Assembly: GCA_015680685.1 (NCBI GenBank)
Contig: MNCI01019113.1
Span: 466,560-530,559, forward strand
Origin: Gnetum montanum
Taxonomy: Eukaryota; Streptophyta; Gnetopsida; Gnetales; Gnetaceae
Reading direction: 5' to 3'
Length of the DNA: 64,000 bases
The notes under the pieces were generated by a model, which was not told where the DNA came from, ran no database searches, and saw nothing but the letters and a program-made list of their open reading frames with translations. Both the position numbers and the translations under genes were made by a program. Shown here piece by piece: positions 35,811 through 45,239 of this stretch (within the stretch, counting starts at the first letter, position 1; every line of letters begins with the position of its first letter).

Positions 35811-38800
35811 ATGCATCATGATTTATCTTCACCTCTAGCCTTGATGGGCCCACATGGTGAGCTTACCAAAAAATTGATCCCAGAGTCAATAGACTAGAAA
35901 TCATTTGCCAATAGCATTGTGGCATCCTTAGAAACATCCCTATACTGGCCCAAAAACCTAGTCCAAGCCTTAGATTTAGAGGCCAGGGATGTAACGGAGG
36001 ACCCTCTCTCATTGAAATGCCTGTGACTACATCCAGGGGGAATTAAAAATGTTAAAACTTAACTCCCTCCTAGATTCACAAATGCATAAAGATGTATCCA
36101 AGATCTTGCAAGATAACATTGAGGTATTCGCGTGGTTGTATAATGACATGCTGGGCTTAGATCCAAGGCTTATACAACAAAACATTGTCTTAGACCCAAA
36201 AATGAAGGTAATCAAATAAAAGGCTTGCAAGGTTAAACTAGAGATCGCACTGTCTATACGAGATGAAATTACTAAGTTGTATCAGGTTGGTTTCATCTGG
36301 GCAGTTGATTACTCAGAATGGATGTCAAACATTGTTGTAGTTTCTAAGAAAATGGGATCTAAATAAAGCAATGATCAAGGATGACTTCCCATTGTTGAGT
36401 ATTGATCAACTTATCAACACTATGGTTGGTCATGCTCTGATAACCTTCATGGATGGTTTCTCTGGCTATAATCAAATTCATATAAACCTAGAGCATCAGT
36501 TAACAATCACTTTCATGACCCCATGGGTACCTTCTGTTATAGTATGATGCCTTTTGGGCTCAAAAATGCCAGAGCAACCTACCAAAGAGCCATGACATAC
36601 ATCTTTAGTGAGTACATCGTAGAAACACTAAACAACTATGGATGACATAGTGGTCAAATATAAAGAGGCTGTTGATCATCCCAACAATCTAGGTATAGTC
36701 CTTAAACGTTGCCAGATGCATGACTTACTCCTCAATCCAAAAAAGTGTGTCTTCAGGGTAAGAATCTAGGTTGGAATATGAGTGGACCCTGACAAAGTTA
36801 AGGCCATTGTTAATCTAGCGCCTCCTACCAACCTTAAAGAATTACGCCAGTTGCAAGGTAGAGTACAGTTCATTAGAAGGTTTATAGCAAAGTTGACTGA
36901 TAAGTTACACCCCATGCAACACTTACTAAAGAAAGGGATTACGCTCGAATGGACAACACAATGCCAACAAACCTTCAATGACCTAAAGAAAGAGCTTTTA
37001 CACCTCCCTACTGTTTACCCACCGTAGAGGGATAAGCCTTTCTACGTCTACCTTGCCAACTCAGACACGTCTATCGTGGCACTGTTATGTCAGAGAAGAG
37101 ACGATGACTCTAACATTCTAGTTTATTACCTGAGTCATGCATTGATAGCATAATGAGGTGGAAAGAAATTGCCTCACCCTAGTATTTGCATTGAAAAAGT
37201 GGAGGCACTACTTATTCCATAGCAAAGTTAACATTATATGAAAAAGCAATGTACTCCAGGCTACTATGAACAATCTATACGAAAGTAGCAAGATAGCCCA
37301 ATGGAAAGCCATAACTGCGGAATTCAATTTGCATTATGTGATCCAATCATCGACAAAAGGTCAAGCCATAGCTACGCAACTTATGACCTCACTTGTTGAT
37401 GATCAGGCAATCATAGACCCTAAATTTCCTGATGAGCACATTAACACTATCAACCCTATCCCACTGCATTTAGAGGCTATCTTGCATTACGATGGAGCCT
37501 CAACTACATGAGGTGGTAGTGCAACAGCTGTCATTATGTTTCCCTCTAGGGATATTCAACCGTTTGCTTATCGTTTTGCATTCCTTTGTACGAACAATGT
37601 GGTAAAGTACGAAGGACTCCTCAGGGGCCTCTTAGCAGCCCAAGCATTGAAAATTCAACAACTAGAAATTTAAGATGATTCACAACTTGTTGTCGATCAA
37701 ATCACTGAGGTCTATGCCTACAAAGCTACACATCTGCAGCCTTACTGTGATCTAGCCAAAATTTTTCTTAAACAGTTTGCAACAATGGACGTTCAACACA
37801 TGCCACACAATGAGAACACCATGGAAGATGCCTTGGCCACCCTAGCATTAAATGTGCCACCACTCCTATTTGCAAGTTTTCCCACTTCGATAACCAAGTG
37901 TACAGAGCCTATCACTCAAGCAATAGATGTCGCCTTTGTAAGCGCTGCCGAAACCCAAGAGTGGTACTCCAACATTAAAGCATACCTACAACATGGCAAA
38001 CCCCCATGTAGATTGACATCTACTCAAAGGGATGCAATCTGCAAGTATGCTCAGCAATATGTACTCATTGGAGATAATGCTTTATGGAAACGATCCTTTG
38101 ATGGGATATTGCTGGCATGCATAAATGAGGGACAAGTGGAAACGATCATTAATGAGGTCCATGAAGGACTATGCAGTGGACACATAGCCCCCAGGGCCAT
38201 GTCAGGAAAAATCAGACGCCTAGGGTATTACTGGTCTCGCATGGAACAAGATTGGCTTGTCAAAGTCAAGACTTGTGACACGTGCTAACGATATGTGAAT
38301 CTTATACATGTTTCACCTACCGAGTTATACACTACACAGATCATGTGGCCATTCCAACGATGGGGACTAGACATTATAGGACCTATCACACCTAAGTCTT
38401 TCGTAGGGCATAACTTCATCATCATCACCACTGAGTACTTTACAAAGTGGGTTGAAGTTATCCTCCTTAGGAAGACTACATCTCAACAGGTTTTCCATTT
38501 TACATTGGATAACATAGTGACAAGGTTTGGGCTTCCCATGACTATTGTGACCGAAAATGGGCCACAATTTAGTAGTGTGGAAACCAAAACCTTCTATAAC
38601 AACCTTGGCATTAGGCAATCTTTCTCATTGCCATATTACCCACAGGCCAATGGATAGGCAAAAGCTACAAACAAAGCCATCAGCAACTTGCTTAAGAAAA
38701 TGCTTAGCAGTAGCAAGAGGTGATGGCACGAGAAAATCCTCTGTGTGCTATGGGCTTACAGAACGACATGCAGGACTATGAAAGGTAAAACTCCTTTCAA

Positions 38801-39202
38801 CCTTGTTTATGGATCTAAAGTAGTGTTGCCTCTTGAGCTACAGGTACTGTCACTTCAAATGATCCTGTCTAACATCATGAACGAAGCCCAAAAGAATGAG
38901 TCAAGGATCATCGACCTTGACTCCATAGAGGAGGAGCGTGCACAAACACTTGGCCGCATCGAGTGATTTCAAGAGAGGAAATGGTAGAAACATCGTGCAA
39001 ACCTACATCAATGGCCAATAAAGAAGGGAGACCTTGTTCTCAAGGCTGTCTATGAACATGTAAACAAATTCTTAGCAAAATCGAAAGGTCCATTCATGGT
39101 CACAAAAGCCTATGGGAATGAAGCCTTCAAGTTGGCAGACATGGATGGAAAAGATTTTGTGAATCCTATGAATCACTCGTATCTCAAGTCATACTACATC
39201 TG
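35811..39202 (+). pseudogene. Pol of X: RT, RNase H, second RNase H, integrase
   Basis: A candidate start is ATG at 35805-35811, after an acceptor-like CTTACTATGGCAG. RT (36100-36900) has DYSEWMSNIVVVSKK, MPFGLKNARATYQRA and a damaged YxDD (MDDIVVK). RNase H (36950-37400) has KPFYVYLANSD and LVYYLSHAL. The plant-type RNase H (37460-37870) keeps YDGAST, VKYEGLL and DDSQLVVDQI, so its acidic residues survive; it defines the Tat branch. Integrase: zinc region 38150-38290 (HEGLCSGH ... CDTC); core with first Asp present (WGLDIIGPI), second read as TENG (Glu for Asp, 38553) and third as AKATNK (Lys for Glu, 38661). The C-terminus ends YLKSYYI-stop at 39202. Confidence 0.85.
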
Positions 39203-39214
39203 ATGCATGAGCAG

Positions 39215-39580
39215 GGTATGCTCCACCATCTGCTATGATGTAAAACTGGCAAAGATAGTCCGTTATGACTATAAAATGGCATAAATAGTCCACTATGACT
39301 ATAAACTAGCATGTCCTCCATGATGTAAAACTAGCAAAGCTCATCTTCTGGGATGTAAAACTAGCAAAAACGGTCTACTATGACTTTAAACGGGCCCATC
39401 CATCATCTACTACGACGATAAACTTGTGTAGTGGTCTGCTAGGTTCTTAAAATAGCACATAGTGGTTTGCTAGGACCTTAAACTATCACAACGGTTTTCT
39501 AGGACCTTAAACTAGCACACAGTGGTTTGCTAGGACCTTAAACTAGCACACTACGGTCTACTGGGACCTTAAACTAGGTT
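39215..39580 (+). repeat. Minisatellite array 3 of X, 3' UTR
   Basis: About ten units of 35-40 bases. The last four are regular, with TTTGCTAGGACCTTAAACTA; earlier ones vary as ATGATGTAAAACTGGCAAAG. It starts just after the pol stop codon. Ogre elements are known to carry tandem repeats in their 3' untranslated region. Confidence 0.8.
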
Positions 39581-39599
39581 CGCAGCACAGCGTCCTCAG

Positions 39600-40953
39600 C
39601 ATGCATCCATGACCCTACAAGCAAACGAGCGTGCCTTGTGCCAACATGGGATGAGGTGTTGCAGTTCCAGAATGTAGTTCATGATGCCAAGAAAATACTC
39701 TCTAGAATATATGAAATGCCATTACCCCTAGCATCATGTTGATCCTCTAGAGATGTCCTCTCACATCTTGCTGACCCTTTGGAGCTATCGCTACCATGGA
39801 TCATTACCCTGGCAGTAGCTTCCATGGTCAGCACTTGTAGCTGGAGTCCCAGCACTATTGTGGCCTAGCCACAAAGTTGCTACCCCCTAGACCCTGTCCA
39901 TATTCAGGCTCAAAAAATGTTGAGCTGTTAAGCCTCTCTGCTTATAGTTGAACTACATAATGTTTTCCTTGGGCAGGGACTCCTGAGCACTCACATCACC
40001 ACAATTCCTAGCCTCCTCAGTGCGAACCCCTATACGTTGATGCTACCAGAGCTACTGCTGGCCTTTCTAGTTTGAATGTCACATGCCTCAACAAGAATGT
40101 CCATTGCTCCAGTAGCATTCAAAGTAAGCAAAACCTTCACCTTTGTTTTTCTTGATGGTTGTTTCTTCTGGTTTTCTCTCTATTGTGTTTGCAGGGTATG
40201 TGCCAGAGGGGCGTTGGTCAGAGGTGCGTTCTGACAAGGCAGCAGGACACTACATCATTCCAAGGTGATCGTCCTAACTAGTTTGGCTACTGGGAGTGCA
40301 CATCTTGTCCTCCCCTTTAACCTCCTTTACCTCATTTCTTACATCTGCAATCCTCCTTCACGTACCACTTTTACGAATTTTCTCGATGCCTATAAAGCCC
40401 TCCCATATGCTCAACCACAAAGTCCATGACGCGCATAACACAATTCGTTGCATGGGAAGCATCTATAGGTAGGTCAAAGCCCCATGTAGATGTAATGCAA
40501 CTCATACTGGGGAGGAAACACTTGTCCTACAACATCAAGGTTTTTTGCAAAGGAACATGGAAAAATAGCAAAAGAAAAGCATAAAAGAGCAAAAGCTCAA
40601 AAAAACGCATTCCCAAAAAAATGGCACATCGGCTATTTTGTGATGACCATCTCTAAGCATTCCAATGAGAGGTCAGAAGCCTACAAAAGAAAGATGCCCA
40701 TGCATATTGACTCCCTCACAAGCACTCTGATGAGGGACCACACTATGCTACATCTTTCACCTCTTAAAACTGTCACTGCAGATCCACCCTTTCCCCTTCT
40801 CCTACATGACTATCCTGATGCTCTCAAGCATAGCCAAGCGACATCTAGACAATTACTAAAGAGCAATGTTAGCATCTTTTCTTTCATGGTGTTTCATATT
40901 CTTTGTCGACGTCTCTCAGGCCCGTCCTCCAAATGTCAACAAAGAGGGGCCAA
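39600..40953 (+). other. 3' untranslated region and polypurine tract of X
   Basis: No recognisable domain. A frame at 40640-40966 is open for about 108 codons but shows no family features and runs into the LTR, so I do not call it. An A-rich stretch lies at 40555-40640. The tract AAAGAGGGGCCAA at 40941-40953 abuts the 3' LTR and is the polypurine tract that primes plus-strand synthesis. Confidence 0.65.
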
Positions 40954-42610
40954 TGAAACACCATAAAATTTTGATACCCTCTTGCTTCACCAAGGTCTTG
41001 GAATTTAGGCAAGGGCTTTGACAAGTGCAACATCATAATCATTAGGTAGAAAAATGTACACACCGAAGATAGATTGTGTAGTCTGACAAGTTTTCTACTT
41101 CCATGACTAGTAGTCCCAATGGGCTCTCTAGCTTGCCCACTTGGACAATTCACCCGGCTGTCAGTCTAATAAGAAACTATGCTAGGAGTTGTCGACGGTG
41201 CTCGGGATGGTCAAAAAATTTGGCAAGTTTTCTAGTGAAGAAGTCTGCTATGCTATGCTACACTGCACTACATAGCAAGCCTTCAAAAAAATCAATCAAG
41301 TGTCTGAATATAAGTTTATCAAGATGTTCGTGCAAGGCAAAGTTAGAGTTTAGTCAACACAAGGTGCTACACTATGCTACACTACATAGCAAAGACTCCT
41401 CTATCAAGCCATTTTAGCAAAAGGATTGCATCTAATGGTGTTGTTACTCCAAAAACTAATCTGTCTCAGTTAGCTCTTGAACCATAGGCAAAGTTTTCTA
41501 TTGTGAAGCCCCACAACTTTGACAAAAATGCATGTTACATTGGATGCTACGCTATGCTATGCTACATAGTGTAGCATAGCGTAGCAAAAATAAAAAAAAT
41601 TAAAGTGTTCCAAAGGTTAACCTAGTGCACGCTAGGGCTTCCATCAAATATTTTTGACTCTAATAAAATTTTCCTATTCAAATTGGTGGCTACGTTGTGC
41701 TACACTACATAGCATAGCACAATGTAGCAAGTAGCTACGCTACATAGTGTAGCACAGTGTAGCAAGTAGCTACGCTATGACGATGTGCTATGCTACATAG
41801 CATAGCACAGTGTAGCAAGAAGCTACATTACTTTAATGTGATAGACATGCATTTGTTAGCACACTAGATTCCAGCATCTTTAGTTTTGATAACATGGTTA
41901 CAACGTAGCAGAGTTCGTGATCGGCACAACATGTCTATATGGTATGAGCACGACAGCATCTTGTGGGGTCCAGGACACATGGCACCTAAGCCACGTTTCT
42001 CACTTGCTCCTAGCCCTATAAATACCTTGGCAAACAATGCTCAAAGGGTTGGCTTTTTATGTTGGTTGTCTTGCGGTTGGATTTTTTGTTTAACATTGAC
42101 AAAGGACAGTTAGCTTGTTAGCATCTGGCACAATTGGCTTGTTGGCATTTTGCATTGGTTGGATTTCTTGTTGGCTTGCAAGTTTTCATTCAAGAGCATA
42201 GTTTGCATATTTTGAGAAGGTTGGTTACTCTTGAACTCTCTGTATGCCTACAACGTTGTATAATTTGTTATACATCCCTCAAAAAAAGCAAAGAATCGAA
42301 CCCGCGACCTTGTGGAGGTGCATTTTCTTACCTGAGTTTATTCTGTTATCTCATTATTGTTATCGCTGTTTGGCATCATTTCCTTCATTCCTGCATTTAT
42401 TAATTATCAATTTCACCTCACATATTTCACATTCAAAATAACATTCACGTAAGGTTAAGTTACACCAGTTAAGTCTCTGTCTGATTGACCAAATCATTCA
42501 GGGTGCCTCGCTTTCATTTTATCTAGCACGACCCTCACACGGATATGGGGTCAAACTGTTCACCCAGCAACCTCTCGGTGTTCCAGCCACTGATTTTTTT
42601 AGTTTCTATA
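40954..42610 (+). mobile_element. 3' LTR of X
   Basis: 1657 bp, from TGAAACA to TTTCTATA (the final CA is mutated). It keeps the TATA box (42017-42024) and the palindromes, including a near-perfect 42-base one at about 41545-41587 and one extra unit near 41735-41770 compared with the 5' LTR. The AATAAA of the 5' LTR reads AAAAAA here. It is followed by the TSD TTAGT. Confidence 0.9.
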
Positions 42611-42615
42611 TTAGT

Positions 42616-42781
42616 TATTGATAAAAAATAGTGCACCTTTGGTATTTTATTATTTCTTTAATCATTTCATTAACAGATGATAATAGTTTGTTATAGGTTC
42701 TTTACAACGTCTATGTATAACTTCATAGTCTTTTTCTACTTAGCATAATTATCTAAACTAAATTCCTAGCAATGGTGCCAA
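42616..42781 (-). promoter_or_regulatory. G2-b leader with primer-binding site
   Basis: On the minus strand, one base after the 5' LTR, 42780-42761 reads TGGCACCATTGCTAGGAATT. It differs from the Asp-tRNA primer site of Athila-type elements (TGGCGCCGTTGCCGGGGA) mainly by C-to-T or G-to-A changes. The remaining leader runs to the X insertion and then 6 bases to the gag start at 23918. This fixes both orientation and branch of the G2 family. Confidence 0.8.
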
Positions 42782-43618
42782 TAATGAGCAGTAGGTATCC
42801 CCTATGCCAAACCATATGAATCATAAGTGTGCACTAGCAATTTGGTTGAATTCAGTAGACTTAGTTTCGAAGTTCACCCATAATCTTAGATAGTGAGTCA
42901 AGGGAGTGTATGATCATTGTCTTCCTAACGTACATGTGTGCTATTTATGCATATGGTTAAATGTGAGTTAAGGCTTATGATATTTATTTTTATTTGTATT
43001 TTTTATATATTTTCTCCTAATAACTAGATGAGGAAATGAAGGCTTGATAATTAACTATTCAACTAATTAGCTATTCTCATGAGTAAATATCCTAACATAA
43101 GTAGCCATTTCCACTTACTGTACACATCCCAAACTTATATTATGCTAATGGACTATCAAACAACTATTACTGGGCATTACCAAATGGCCACTACTAGGAT
43201 TACCAAGCATAACATGTTCTGCTCAAAGTGGTTAGACTTATGTATTTATGATTAAGTGCATTCATTAATTAGGACTATCAAAGTAGAGTGCATCAAAAGT
43301 AGAGTGTTGCAATGAATGTCAGAAATATTGTCTTTATTGCTTTTCATGCTAATGCATTCAAGTACATGATGCTCAAATAAAAATCCATACAATTTCCTAA
43401 ATTCATACTATGGGAACTTAGAGAAAAATATTCTAACTCTAGAGAAATCAAACTACAAGATCTTTTCTATGTTTTAGACTTAAGGTGCCATAAATGTGGT
43501 TGGTGCATGCAATTATATAGGCTTTGCCTACATCAATGTCAATGCATGTTGCCATCCATCGATGGGGTTGCATCGTTGCATGCTCATTGATGAAGCCTAT
43601 ACATATGAAGACTCATCA
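42782..43618 (-). mobile_element. 5' LTR of G2-b
   Basis: 837 bp, starting TAATGAGCAG (TG lost by substitution) and ending ACTCATCA. TATA-like CCTATATAAT lies on the minus strand at 43521-43512. It is followed by the TSD AACTT and then by the 3' end of LINE2. Confidence 0.9.
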
Positions 43619-43623
43619 AACTT

Positions 43624-44035
43624 CAAGGAAAAAAACTCTTAGTGAAATATGAATAATTAACTTGTCTTCTACAATATTAATTTACTTTTTTTTTTGAAGA
43701 TTCAAGGATGGAAAGCTTTCAAGTTTTGTTAGTATTTGTTCTTTATCTATGATTGATATATTCTTTTTGCTTCAAAGAGAGTTTTATCCTTCTCTTTACA
43801 AGAACACCTTTAGTAAGAAGTGAAAACTATTACAGATGATTTTGAATAAGGGTAATGCTTAATCCTTTTCCTACCTTAGAGGGAAGCTATTTTAGGTTTT
43901 TTTCTTAGGATGAAAACCTAAATAGGCATCTCAAAAAACCATTGGGATTTTTATTTTGTATCTTTTTTTTGATGATCTAGAGTACTTTAAATTTTTTAAT
44001 ATTCTTATTTATTTTTTAAGGATTCAACACCACCC
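43624..44035 (+). mobile_element. 3' end of LINE2
   Basis: This non-coding tail continues LINE2 after removal of G2-b. Its reverse complement is found at 3345-3726 and 56650-57060, in each case next to the same L1 copies. It ends near GGATTCAACACCACC and is joined to sequence belonging to the opposite strand copy LINE3. Confidence 0.7.
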
Positions 44036-44138
44036 TCATAAAATACTAACAACATTTATATCACTTTCAATATGTGTGATTGAACTTAAAATAGCAAAAA
44101 AATTCAAGGTATTAATAAAAATATTTGATGAAATATCA
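44036..44138 (-). repeat. Outer end of LINE3 3' region
   Basis: It aligns in the plus direction with 1990-2095 and continues, after the insertions described below, at 55405. It therefore belongs to the same minus-strand L1 tail as 55405-57060. Confidence 0.6.
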
Positions 44139-44238
44139 GGTGTTAGACCCTAAAATAAGTGAAACATAGGTATACCCCAAGATTTATAGTAGTTTATAAC
44201 TTAGTTTTGTCTCACCCTATGATTTGGGGTTACTAGGT
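44139..44238. mobile_element. Left part of a 143-bp insertion with 16-bp TSD
   Basis: ATTTGATGAAATATCA occurs exactly at 44123-44138 and 55405-55420. The related LINE1 tail near 2080-2100 has only one, diverged copy. Between the two lie 44139-44238 and 55362-55404, about 143 bases in all, beginning GGTGTTAGACCC. The long duplication points to LINE-mediated insertion of a short element. G2-c later inserted into it. Confidence 0.55.
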
Positions 44239-45034
44239 TGATGAGTAGCAAGTAGTCCTTATGCCCAGCCATATGAATCACTAATGTTCACTAAGTTATT
44301 TGGTCAAATTCTATTAACTTTAGCTCTCTAAGTACAATGGGTTTAGGTAGTGAATTTAATAGACATGATCGTTGTCTTCTTAGTTTCACTTGTGATATGG
44401 AAAGGTATGGTTAAGTGTAATTGAGGCATATGATTTTTATCATTTTATATTTTTCATTAATTCACCTAAGTACCAAAAATAAAGTAATTAAATATTTAAT
44501 TAATCTAATAACTAACTAATTCTTAGCTAATCCTAAGATAAGCATTCATTCCCATTTGTGGTACACATCCTAAACATGTATAATGCTACTCGATTACCAA
44601 GTGTTAATCACATGCTTGAGATGATCGTACTTATGTGTATTAATTATTTGACATGAATTAATTAATTAGATGCATTAAAGTAAATCACATGAATAATAAA
44701 TACATTAAGTAAATATTAATCTAAGTTTGAGTGCAATAAGGTTTATGAAGAAAGCTTATCTTTATTGTCAATCACATCAAGGTGCGCAGGTACATAAGTG
44801 CTCGAATAAAGATCCATACACTTCTTACTCCTATTGTAGGCACTCCATTGATAAAATTGCAAGAGTTCAGTTAGCTACTAATGAATGGATGTAAAAAATG
44901 TGGCTAGTGAGCATGTATTTATAGGTAAGAAAAGAGACTTCATTGACATGTATGCGTTAACATGTCAAGCCTTGTGTTGATGTGATCATGTCGATGGGAT
45001 CATGTTGACGTAGTCTAGTGACAATGATTCATCA
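44239..45034 (-). mobile_element. 3' LTR of G2-c
   Basis: 796 bp, TGATGAGTAGC to GATTCATCA. It is closest to the LTR at 54521-55361, with shared runs such as TTCACTAAG, GGTCAAATTCT and GACATGATCGTTGTC. TATA-like CCTATAAATA lies on the minus strand near 44925-44916. Confidence 0.9.
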
Positions 45035-45239
45035 TACTTTCATGACTAAATAAAAACTCATCCTTGAGTGGAAAAAAGGAGAAACAATCTCTTTACAAAA
45101 TTTTGGGAAGATGTGGGTTTATTGACTAACTACTAATACAAACAAATACTAAGTGCCCAAGTGTATGGATTTACAATTTTTACAAAATTTGGTATTCATG
45201 ACAACAAAATTGAATACCATGACAAAAACTAATAGCACA

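Larger units (their letters stand above)
23925..42610 (+). mobile_element. Tat/Ogre-like Ty3/gypsy element X (18.7 kb)
   Basis: This is a complete element with LTRs 23925-25566 and 40954-42610 and a perfect 5-bp TSD TTAGT. Plus-strand order: 5' LTR, primer site, gag-protease (25811-29630), a 6-kb insert with an antisense gene, RT, RNase H, a second (plant-type) RNase H, integrase, long 3' UTR, polypurine tract, 3' LTR. The extra RNase H, the zinc-knuckle-poor gag and the interruption between protease and RT are typical of the Tat branch, Ogre in particular. It is nested in G2-b. Confidence 0.9.
12541..43618 (-). mobile_element. Complete Ty3/gypsy element G2-b (interrupted by X)
   Basis: The two LTRs are at 12541-13389 and 42782-43618, and a perfect 5-bp TSD AACTT lies at 12536-12540 and 43619-43623. 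Removing X (23925-42610 plus one TTAGT) leaves a minus-strand element of about 12.4 kb: 5' LTR, primer site, gag, protease, RT, RNase H, integrase, a third ORF, 3' LTR. The Asp-type primer site and the extra 3' frame suggest the Athila/Tat branch. It inserted into LINE2. Confidence 0.9.

Noticed and set aside
41103-41417. Plus-strand frame of 104 codons in the X 3' LTR, and its relatives at 24337-24567 and 25459-25800
   Set aside because: LTR sequence; the frames are not kept between the two LTRs.
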